Below, in pieces: positions 22,959 to 32,494 of a stretch of DNA of 64,000 nucleotides (its first letter is position 1; each line of letters opens with the position of its first letter). The notes under the pieces were generated by a model. The model worked only from the letters and a program-made list of their open reading frames with translations, had not been told where the DNA came from and ran no database searches. The position numbers were made by a program, and so were the translations under genes. The DNA comes from Marasmius tenuissimus (taxonomy: Eukaryota; Basidiomycota; Agaricomycetes; Agaricales; Marasmiaceae), in NCBI GenBank assembly GCA_029532415.1, contig JAQOTA010000060.1, forward strand, positions 1,550,001 through 1,614,000. The letters are read 5' to 3'.

Positions 22959-23246
22959 TCTACCCAAATGCTATGGTCCTTCAATACCTTCTTATTTCTG
23001 ATGTCTGTCAAAATGCGTTTGCCGTTGTATACCTAGCTGTTATTAATTGTATTAGTGGGACGATTATTGGAGTACTACAATCACTGACAAAGTCCTAGAA
23101 ATACAAGGAAAGCAAAGAAATACAGTGTATTGGTGTGGGTCCAAGGGTATGAGCACGAAGTTGAAGAGGGTATGCCTGCAAGGCGGGTAAGGAGGGTTGG
23201 GATAGAAAAGATCAATCTTGAGATCTAGATGGTGAAACGTAGGCAT

Positions 23247-23759
23247 TCAATCGCGACCACAAAACCAAGATCTCAGCCTCGACCTTGAATTTGTCTTTGT
23301 AGGAATTGGGGACGGTGCTCGGGACGTGGGCGCCGATTTAGAGGCAGGATAGGATCCGCCACAATCAGGGACTTCAAGATACTGAGGAGGCCCATCCAGA
23401 GAATGTCTTCTCTTCAACTCGGGCAGGACGACCACATTCAGGATCTCTCCTCTGACCATCCGCGACATTGAGTCTGACCATGCACTTTCGGATATACGGA
23501 CGGATTTTTCCACGCCCTTGTGTTTTGCGTTGAGATTGAAGGTTATTCGACGAGACGAGATGTCTTCGAGCTCCTCCGGAAACTCGTGGATGGCTAGTTG
23601 AACTGCTTCCTGAAATGATGGTAAGAACTTTGGTTACGCCACACCAAGTTATTTTAATCATAGAGAACTGACCGTTAGACTGGCAGGGGGGCTAATGTAG
23701 ACCAGCTTCTCGCCGATTCGAAGGGTAATGGAAGAGGCCCGGCCTGTATAGTTCGACAT
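23247..23759 (-). CDS. Small hypothetical protein
   Basis: Not recognised. Two exons joined by an intron at about 23612-23670 encode roughly 148 residues, starting MSNYTGRASSITLRIGEKLV. The first half alternates beta-like strands (SITLRIGEKLVYIS, RRITFNLNA) with one helix (LTEAVQLAIHEFPEELED), reminiscent of a ubiquitin-like or PB1-type fold, though no signature confirms this. The tail (PASKSAPTSRAPSPIPTKTNSRS) is disordered and basic. A typical start, intron and stop make the gene likely. Confidence 0.6.
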
Positions 23760-24106
23760 TCCGTTGTGATGAGGTTGCTGGGAAGGATGGAGGACTTAAA
23801 GTACGAAAGTCACCATATATTTATACGTCGTATGCACATCCCGTCTATGTGAAAACCTATGCAATTGTTTGAATGACTGCAGCGCCAGTCTTAGAGACAC
23901 AATGAGCATCAGCGTCAATCAAGAACAGCAAATACCAGTGACTCTGCCCAGAAGAGCCTTGCTACTGTATGAGCTGTACAGCATGGGCCACTATGATGGA
24001 ACGGAGCCGCACTACCTGCCTTAGCGCCTGTTGTCCTCGGGATACCTTTCCCCACATAACAGTCAAGAAAATACCTGTTATTATGACTCAAATGGTATCA
24101 AGCAAC
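23760..24106. other. Intergenic region
   Basis: About 350 nt upstream of the small hypothetical gene, reaching the 3' end of the asteroid-like gene. An AT-rich TATA-like stretch (catatatttatac) lies near 23812-23824, suitable for the minus-strand gene. No ORF seen. Confidence 0.5.
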
Positions 24107-26711
24107 TTAGGCGTCCATATCACCTAGTAAATCAAACAACCCCTTCCCTCCTCCTCCCTTTGCCGCCTTAGCTTTCTGTGGCGGGGTCGGAACGGCATTC
24201 TGTGCACGTCCCGCCTTCTTTTTCTTCTTTTGCCGCTCTTCGCCAAAGCAATGTTCCATTCCGTCAACCGTCGGGCGCCAATACCCCTCGGGAACAGCAT
24301 CCTCTTCCAAAGGCGCGCTTCCCGTCAAGTATTCATGGAATAGACGTCCAGACAAGAGATGCGCGCACGAAGGCACGGTTTTCGTAAGTAACAGCACTTC
24401 TATCATATGCTCGATGGCTTCGTAGGTCTGCAAAATTTGAGCAGTGAGTTGAACGTTGCGATCCGTTATTTCCGGGTAGCTCGTCTGGCGAGCAGTAGTT
24501 TTAGGGTCTGAGTTTGTGAAAGACGCTAGGAAACACCGGGCCTCTCTTTGAGTCCAACAGGCGGCGTGAGCCTCCTTGCTGCCGCTCTGTTGAGCCTTAT
24601 CGTATAGAGAACGGACAACCCAACGCAGGGTTAGAGCGGGTAGCAGCCTCTCAGGAGGAAGCGCTATCACAGATGAACTGCAATCGAGAGCACAGCGCAG
24701 CACTGCTAAGCGCTCCTCGTGAGAACGAAGTAAAAGAGGTGTCGGATTGGTGTTGTCGTAAGCTTCACAGCCTTCGAGAAGGTCATTAAGCGGTGGTATA
24801 TCAATGACCTCTTCAGCTAGCCTGGTCCCGCGACGTACATATTCAGTGATACGCACTCGTCTGGGAGTTGGCGACGGTGACTCGTTACTGGTCGTCTGAT
24901 CCTCAGACGTGACGGTTTCTTGGTCACGCGCCTGACCGGGCTTCACGTTCAATTGCTGGAGAGCGCCTCGAAGGGGTGCTAGTAGATCTTCGTCCTCCTC
25001 CGAGTCTTCTTCGACAACATCAATCAACTCGTCCTCATCCGATTCATCCTCCTTTTCGTTACCCTCCTGCGGCTTATCCTCGACCTCCTCCTCCTCCGGA
25101 AACTCAGGTAACCCGACCGCGTCTTCAAAGATAGAGCAACACCATTGCCGTAGTGAGCGCGTCATCCGGCTAACACTCTCAACATCAGGACTCTCCAAGA
25201 ACAGACGAGGCCACCACGTCCCCGAATTTAAGCTATTGACCACATTCGGCGAGATCTGGCCACTTCTATACGCCTCGAGGACGACCCTCCGAACCTCGAC
25301 TCCGTTTAGAAACTCCTTGTCTTCCATGTCTTCCTCCTGCCAATCCACCGCAGCAAGCTTGCGTGAAAACATGGGAAGCATCGGGCACATGTCAGGCTCG
25401 TGCAGAGCGCACAAAGTAGACGGCCAGAATGCCCCGTTCTCCCCGTCATATTTTGATATCGCGTACTGAAGTGTGGACACAACGATGCCATCGACGATCT
25501 GATCGACCTCCCCCGAGCTGAGTATTGCGGGCGACCGATTGAGCAGAGTCCGGACTGTCTTGTTGATCAGGTCCATGACGCTTTCGACCTGCTGTTTTTG
25601 CTTTCGCTTGGAAAGAGCTCCGCCAGAGAGCGTTGCACGTAGTGTTTCGGCCACGAGTTTAATTCGCTCGGAAAGTGTCATATGTCGTCCGAAAAAGAGT
25701 TCCTGGACACGCTTTTTCTGGTTGGAGAAATCATTTCCTACCAGCGCGCCGAGAAGGGGTAGGAGTGTAATCGGTAGGTCAAGGTGAGATGCCAGAGACA
25801 ATGGACTGAAGGCTGTGAACGTCAACGATAAGTTGTTACTGCTGGTGTTCTCCGGGGGTATGATTCCTCTTCCCATTTTTGGATCCTTCATCTGCAACTG
25901 TTTCTTCTTCCATTTCGGAACCCACACCTGTTGGAACTCCCCATCGTCGTCATTGGCGGTGCTCTGACTATCATCGTCGACTGAAAGACTTGTCCAGACC
26001 ATTTCTTCCAAAGGAATGTATCCTAGATACCCTTCCGTATTCAGGATGACAAAGTCTGAATCATTCCCGACGACATACGCCCCGAGCCTCCCCGCCAATT
26101 CTACCGCGTACGGGTCCCCTTCTTCGTCCGCGAAATGGATATCCACTGCTTCCGTACTTTTGCGTAGCTCCTCTAAAGCATGTATAGTCGCGCTATAGGA
26201 TAGCGGTGGGATGATCTTCGACTCGTTCAAAAAACGAGGGGTAGCACGAGAGATGGAAGACGTTCTGAAGAACAGGAGAGATGGCTCGATATGGGATTTC
26301 GTCGTTCTCGAGATTTGTGTTCCAAACTTGAGTTCTGGAAGAGGACCTAGACAGCTCAGGACTGGTTAGCTGGAATCCTGACAATCGAGTCGGCCGACCT
26401 CATACCGTCAAAGACAAATGACAGTCGAACGCCCACATTAATCCAAGCTTGAGCTACGGCAGTGACGAGGCGAACGAAATGGGCATATTCTCCTCCATAT
26501 ACCCAAGGAAGGCCAGATTTTAGGTGTATTTCGTAGATAAATCTACAAAAACGTTGAGAGAAAGCCAAAGAGAAGGGACCTTGACTCACGACCAGCCATC
26601 TACCACAAAATGCAGAGGTTCCTGAGAGGTATTACCCCCCGTAAGCGACCTTGTTGTCGATAGATTGCGCTTAGATTCGCGAAGATAGGTGGTGAGCCCA
26701 TGGACGCCCAT
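24107..26711 (-). CDS. Asteroid-like XPG/FEN1-family nuclease
   Basis: Structure-specific nuclease-like protein of the asteroid group (fission yeast Ast1 type), expected to act in DNA repair. The minus-strand start MGVHGLTTYLRESKRNLST is the hallmark asteroid N-terminus. Next come HFVVDGW, VYGGEYAHFVRLVTAVAQAW and VRLSFVFDG (XPG-N metal-site Asp). After small introns the large exon opens with the XPG-I part: DIHFADEEGDPYAVELAGRL and YVVGNDSDFVIL (acidic metal ligands E/D kept). The remaining about 550 residues are family-specific helices with a long acidic stretch (EEEEVEDKPQEGNEKEDESDEDE) and a Lys-rich C-terminus. Catalytic acidic residues are present, so activity is plausible. About 800 residues in total. 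Confidence 0.9.
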
Positions 26712-28261
26712 GAAAAGTTGCCTTATTTGTCAAACCATCTCCGTCATCCCTGAAGTTGTATCTTGTCATCCTGAAGCCTCCTGAAGCCGCGCAAATCGAT
26801 TCCGAAAGTATTTATGAACATTAAGGTGCCTTGCGCGACAGGTAATATTTACAAAATAGGACGTCAGCGGCGCTTGTGCTTTCGGAGGGCACGAACGTTG
26901 CTTATTCTCTGACATCCCTCTTGAGCTTACCCTGTGCAGCAGGCACTACGATCCTCAATTTGGAGGTCCCCTTTGGGTCTCCTTTGGTCGTACGACGGAA
27001 AGCTTGGATTAAACGCTCTTGACTTTTCTAGCCAGTGACGCTTCGGTTCTTCCTGTCCAGGATAATCAGGACAGAAGTCACGACTTCACGATTGATTGCG
27101 CTGAATCACTACTACTAGGATCTATCCTGTACTAACTTCCTCATACAAAGAGATCACCGAGAAGCTTAAGGCTTCAGTAATCCACGGGAGTTGATTCGTC
27201 GTACGGGAGGATGATTCTTCAACCTTCTGACATTCACCAGCTTCGACAACGCGTAGTGAGCACGTCGTAGAGTGCATTCTGGAATTTAGTTGCAATCTTT
27301 CGTGGTATAGTCGGTTAAATCGGCGACACATTGCCCTTTCAAAAAATGACATTCCTCGACAACCGTGTATTGAAAGCTTGACACCGCCGGGGGCCAGCCC
27401 CCTTCATCCCTTGTGAGACCGGTGGGAGCCAGGAGCCCACTGTGTGATTGGTTCCACGACATGACATGGCATTTGGCGTAGGGCCTCCGGACAGGATGGC
27501 AAGAATACGATTGGCCAAGGGGGTTCCAATGTGATGCATCTCCCAGAACCGGTGACAAGGCCACAGCTACTGTCGAAAACAGTACTCCTTCTGGAAGTGT
27601 GCGAGAAGGTAAGACCACACACTGGCCACACCTGGTCATGTCTCTATTAATGACCTTTCATTTTGGCAGACGACGTTACCTGCAACCGAACCGTTCTTGA
27701 GTGTACACGACCGTCGTCATTTCTGCCTGTTCGGTCTCACCAGACAGCCTGGACAGGACAGGTGTGCAGTTCCTTCCGTAAGCTCAACTGTCAAAATAGC
27801 AGTATTACAAACTCAATCCTGCCAGAATTAAGGCAAAGCGTGGCGGTTTGGAAGGCCTCCTGGTGGGGGTAGGGTAAGTAGGGACTTTTTTCGCTGTCAA
27901 TCGGAATTACCTTGATAAGGGCCACATCCGACATGGGACACCCACTGTCGCCCTGGTTCCACATTAGGGAGGTCATCCGGAAAGACAATAAATTCCCGAA
28001 TGGTTGTTCAGTCTGTTGAACAGCTTGTTATACATGTGAGAGGTAGTTACAAGGACATCCGCGGTTAATGTTCTCCTTCCGAAAGAAGACAAGCTGCCAT
28101 TGTGCAATATAGAGCCTGTTATGAGTCTGTCGAAGAGCTTGTCGGTGGAAGGAAAGGGATGCCGTGATCACGTAAGCTGACAGTTCTTTACAGCGGAAGT
28201 GTACGCAGTAAATTAAGCCTTATATTCGGGTTGTTCATGTCCATCACTAATCCCCCCTTCG
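26712..28261. other. 1.55 kb stretch without a convincing gene
   Basis: Both strands and all frames hold only short unconserved ORFs. Visible structure is limited to small inverted repeats: CTGTCC..GGACAG near 27053-27074 and GGGGG-CCAG-CCCCC near 27389-27402. No tRNA box B, rRNA or transposon protein is seen. It may be decayed mobile DNA, a lineage-specific RNA or plain spacer. Confidence 0.5.
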
Positions 28262-29883
28262 ATGTCCCTTCCCCACGATGTATGGGCTCACATCGCGTCG
28301 TTTTTACCTCCTTCACAGTTGGACGACCTCTATAGCCTCAGCTCAACCTTCTTCAATATTGCGATGGACCAACGGTACCACCAGATCAGCCTTTCCTACC
28401 TCACCAGGAAGATGGTCAGGACGCTGGAACGAATCAGGTGTGTAAAAATATCTCTTTTCAGGACTGCAATTTCTCATAAGCGTGTTGGAAAGGGATCCCT
28501 ATGTTGCAAAGCGTGTCAAAGTGTTGTATCTGCATCCTCACTTCGTCAAGGACGTTATAAATAGGGACCATTCTCCACTTCTGTCCTCCAATTCGACTCT
28601 TCTGTCGCGGTTGGGCGATTTTGCGTCCCAGTTACGCGACCAGAAGCTTTTTGGGAAGCAGAGATCGCGTTGTCACCTTTTCAAATTCAAAACATTTGAG
28701 GATTTTCAGGAGGCCGCGGTCGATATCCTCAACAGTCTCCCAAATCTTACGGACCTGCATCTCGCATGGTCGGGACTCCCTACAGTCGGCGATAGTCCGG
28801 TCCCTATTATCTCTGCATCGTTCGTGCCTCACCTTCGAAGATTGTGGCTCGACATTTCCCTCGAGAAGCTCGCGTTTATGCTTCCCCACTTTTCCAACTT
28901 GCAGAACATAGAGCAACTCGACTTGTTCATCCGAATCGATCACGAACTAGATTCCAAACGCTACGAAAACATTCTCGTACAATTTGCTCAAACCATTAAC
29001 GGCCTCCATCGAACTCTTCGTAAATTCGCGATCCAGCTTTGGGAGCCTCTTGACATATCCTCTTTCTTTTCCTCACTACATTGTCTTCCCCTTCTCGCAC
29101 ACGTCTCCCTCTCTATTCCCATCGGTGGTCCTCACCTCGGTGATAGCGATGCAATCACAAACTTTTTCAACCTTCATTCCGCCTCGTTGCGTTCCCTTTC
29201 AATCCGAGCCACGGAGTTGGGAGAGTGGGCACGCGTCCCTAACGACATTCAACTCTATGATTGGATCGAGAACGCATTCTCTGGCGTACGTTTGTCATGT
29301 CTCGCCTCCCTAGAAATCAGCCTCGGTCTGATACCCGTCGAATCTGCCATGGTTTGCATACGCAAATTTGCTGGCACTCTACGTTCTCTCGTCCTCGCCG
29401 GAAGACGGCTGTCCTTGCACGATATCGATACCATTACCTCCGCTTTCCCCCACTGTCACCTATCATCGAATGGGTTTCACGGGCTTGATTCACTGCGATT
29501 GGGTTCTGTCACTCTTAACCCGCAGCTTATGGACCTACTTGCGGAAAGGCTCCCTCATGTGAGCAGACTAGAACTGCTCGTTAGGGACGTCGTGCCTTAT
29601 CAAGGGGACCACCCCTTGTACTATAAAAGTTGTCCGGACCATGATCAGGACGAAAGCCAACTCGTGAGTCTGACTTAATTATTCGCACTTAGTTGAGTAA
29701 CATTAAACACTCCAGCCTTTTCAGACTCGGTTCTTCGAGGAGATGGAGCGGAGGTTTTACCCCGATTGGAGGATTCGACAACTTGTGTTGTCAGCTGGTG
29801 CTTTCCCGTTCAAGTTACAACATGAACCGTTGTACAAGGACGTTCTTCGGCAATGTGCACCTTCACTCGAGTCATTTGCATGA
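28262..29883 (+). CDS. F-box-like protein with LRR-like segments
   Basis: Likely SCF adaptor. N-terminal F-box-like block: MSLPHDVWAHIASFLPPSQLDDLYSL..STFFNIAMDQRY. After a small intron (about 28438-28484) a long exon carries irregular leucine-rich units (LPNLTDLHLAWSGL, VPHLRRLWLDISL, LRSLVLAGRRL, LDSLRLGSVTL). A last intron, with donor GTGAGT after codon CTC around 29663 and acceptor near 29717, adds PFQTRFFEEMERRFYPDW and ends at 29883; without it the protein would stop after SLT. Target unknown. Similar in plan to the genes at 7008 and 49298 but not a close copy. Confidence 0.78.
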
Positions 29884-30454
29884 TGGACTTTTCCTCTCCC
29901 CTTTTGCATGTTTCCTCTCAGACATTCACCGCATTAATTCATTACTTGCTTTCGTACACGCTTGTAGCTTTGTTATCATTTTGCACTTCATGTTGTACAC
30001 ATCTGTATCATACGCTTTTCGTTCACTGTGCAAATATCGCCACTTTGTAATTAGTACTTAGACTAAAGCATGACCGTAACATACGATGTCTTTACAAACC
30101 CTACGTCGTTCTAGTCAATCCTAGAAGGCTCCAGTAAATTTTCAGTATAGACCACGCGTGGCGTATACTCAAGGCTTCAAGTTACTGCGCTCGTCAGCCG
30201 GGCGCGTCTTCGGGGACTAGAGTATAAACCTGAGCGGTATCACAAGTCTCTCGGCGCTGCAAAGGGGATGTACATTGGCCGAGTGAATGATTGTACATTG
30301 TCGTAATGAGCGGGGTATTACATCGTGCAGTAAGTAGCTGCTGATTAAATTACTGGATATGTCTATATGAGTCCAAAGCATCCACCTTGAGCCTGAAATG
30401 GAATGAAGGGAGAACACCGACGACGACGAGGGGAAGAGGTGTGAATTCCGGCGC
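29884..30454. other. Convergent intergenic region
   Basis: About 570 nt between convergent genes. T-rich 3' flank sequence; the ORF at 29693-30061 overlaps the last exon of the F-box gene and is a shadow. Nothing else seen. Confidence 0.5.
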
Positions 30455-31583
30455 CTACGGAGTTCCTGTCTCTTGGTCATCATCATCACCGGTTTTCTTC
30501 CACAGCTCGTATGCTCTACTACAAGTCCGACTGGCAAGCACCCAAGGTTCGTTTGACAGGGCCTTATCCCACAAGTTGAGCGCGAACCGTTTTTGTTCCC
30601 CTGATGTGATGCTGTCGCGTGTGAGTGCAAGCGCAGTTCGGGTTGGATCCAACAGCTTGTTGATGCGATCCCAGACCGTAAAGGTGTCTGGAGAAAGGGG
30701 AAGGAGGATCGTCCGGTCGCTGGAAGAGGCCGGGTTAGTACGGAGGTCAAAACAGATTGCATGCAAAGAAAAACGCACGCATCGACAGGTGGCACAGGCG
30801 ATGGGGGCACTTTTAACCCATACCACTTGCTATCCTCGCCCTCTGGCGGTCTATTCAACAGACCTGTATCCTTCAACCCAGCATTCCGCTCCACGAACTG
30901 ATGGTACTCTATCCACCGCATCCTCGCCTGCTCTCTCTTCTGCTCCTGCCTCTGCGCATTCTCAAAGTCCATCGACATACTCAAAAACTTGTTCAAAGTG
31001 CTATTGAACGCGCTCGTCGACCAAAAGTACCAGCCTTCGTCCCAAAACTTGACTTCTGGAGGTGCTGGCTTTCTCTGTGGGTCGTAGTCTTCATCATCCT
31101 CGTCCTCATGTTCGACAATAGGTGGTCGCCCACCCAAAAGTCTCGGAATATTGGCAGGCTGGCCTTCTACTGGCAATGGGTACTTTGCTTTTCCATCGGG
31201 TCCGATCTCTTGATGTTGCTTGAACGTGATAATATTTCGAACCTCGTGTGGGAAGACTTTGCGTATGCAGACCGATCGACACGAAGGAGGCTTCCGGTGG
31301 ACACGACCTCCGACGCTCTGCGTGCAGTACGTTATGCACCACTCGTCAGTCTTAGGTGAGAAGGGTCCTGTTAGATATGGGAGAAGCTGAATTACACCAA
31401 GTCATAATTGATAGGTAGACACTGTCTAGACTTACCTTGTGGTGGATTGTAGATCTTTATGCCGGGGAAATAAGCGAATGCAGGTTTCCTTATGTCTTTC
31501 TTGGTGTTGGGTTCATGTTTGGAAGAGGACATGGAGGCTGGAAAAGAAGGAGCTGGAGCTTTGGGGGAACTGCCGTGGCCCAT
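30455..31583 (-). CDS. Unknown protein with a twin CX3C motif
   Basis: Function not recognised. Three exons on the minus strand; ATG at 31583 (MGHGSSPKAPAPSFPASMSS). The second exon contains WCITYC and CRSVC separated by 14 residues: a CX3C-X14-CX3C pattern at 31267-31338. It continues with KVFPHEVRNIITFKQHQEIG, an acidic linker (EHEDEDDEDYD), an aromatic segment (WDEGWYFWSTSAFNSTLNKF) and a charged helix (NAQRQEQKREQARMRWIEYHQ). The last exon (PLSPDTFTVWDRINKLLDPT...) is helical and ends GDDDDQETGTP. Twin CX3C is the disulphide pattern of small Tim chaperones, but this protein is much longer, so mitochondrial localisation is only a hypothesis. It is divergent from the MRP RNA gene. Confidence 0.7.
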
Positions 31584-31632
31584 ACGCAATTCCGCGTGGC
31601 CTAGACACGTGATCATCGGAGATTGAATTTGG

Positions 31633-31640
31633 TATATAAA
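31633..31640 (+). promoter_or_regulatory. TATA box of the RNase MRP RNA gene
   Basis: TATATAAA about 30-40 nt before the expected RNA 5' end, the usual spacing for fungal Pol III genes with upstream TATA boxes. Confidence 0.6.
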
Positions 31641-31669
31641 CAAACTTTTTTTGCCGCGTATCGCTTTTT

Positions 31670-32090
31670 TTCCATCACAACTTGCCGTCTGAAGAATCGT
31701 TGTCGCAGCGTTTCCGTACAGAGGGCTTCTACCCTCTCTTTTGGCTGTGGGGAAAGTCCCCGGAGAATTACAGAGCGTGTCCTAGTCCAATCAACGGAAA
31801 GCGACCGTCTCCAAGTACGGCGGTACTGGACGTGGATGGCGAGAAAATCCTTGCTTTCTCGGTTCCTGTGACCAAGGAAGTATCCTTCTCTGCTACTCTG
31901 TAGCCTTTTGTTCCAATAGCTGGTTATTCGACGAAGGCTCAAGCTGCGCGAAGATATGAGCGCGATTTTGGCTCGGATGATCGGCTGGAGGACGGGCATT
32001 TTGTTGCTCATAGACACAGTTATGCGATTGTCGACCTTGCTTGTCTTCAACTCAATGGGGCTCACTCTCTTTCGGCGACGTGATCATCAT
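31670..32090 (+). ncRNA. RNase MRP RNA
   Basis: RNA subunit of the nucleolar RNase MRP, which cleaves pre-rRNA at site A3. The conserved core CR-I is present as GGGGAAAGTCCCCGGA (31749-31764), identical to the signature I recall from vertebrate MRP RNA. CR-V is TGGGGCTCACTCTC (32056-32069), at the right place near the 3' end. They form pseudoknot helix P4: AG and CCCC (31755-31761, with the U at 31757 bulged) pair with GGGG and CU (32057-32062). The ends pair as P1: ATCAC (31674-31678) with GTGAT (32080-32084) and GCCG (31684-31687) with CGGC (32073-32076). CAGAGCGTGTCC follows CR-I, near the MRP CAGAGAGUGCC element. A T6 run lies just downstream. Exact ends are uncertain by about 10 nt. Short ORFs here are not conserved. 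Confidence 0.86.
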
Positions 32091-32097
32091 CGTTCTA

Positions 32098-32103
32098 TTT
32101 TTT
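32098..32103 (+). terminator. Pol III T-run terminator of MRP RNA
   Basis: Six T residues starting 14 nt after the P1 helix closes. No run this long occurs between the core elements, which fits a Pol III transcript. Confidence 0.6.
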
Positions 32104-32494
32104 CCTCTCGTTGAACTTTGCTGTTCATCTTTGGATCATGCTGGGATTTCGGGGCAAGATAGGTGAGTACGACGCGTTCTTTCCGTCCCATTTCATGATG
32201 TCAAGAGCTTTTTTCTTGAATTTCTTCATGGTCTACACCTCTTTGACTACGGTCATTGCAGGGCATGCTCCAGATTTTGACACCCCTGATCTTTTCCTTT
32301 CTTCCTTTCTTGCGTTCGTTCTTCTGACTGATTGCTTCATTCTTAGATCGTAGCAGGCATGAAGAAGATTTGGACTTGCGGTCTTTCACGTTACGCGCCA
32401 TCTTATGTGTTCTGTGGGCCCTTTTCTATAATAGTACAATCAATTCTGTGTAGCACGCCGTATACGAATAATAAGGTTACTGAAATTCTAAGAT
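32104..32494. other. Intergenic region
   Basis: About 390 nt between the MRP RNA and the 3' end of histidyl-tRNA synthetase. T/C-rich; the ORF at 32111-32353 has no family features. Nothing else seen. Confidence 0.5.

Noticed and set aside
31623..31903. Short plus-strand ORFs at 31623-31871 and 31682-31903
   Set aside because: They overlap the RNase MRP RNA core; the conserved feature is RNA pairing, not protein.
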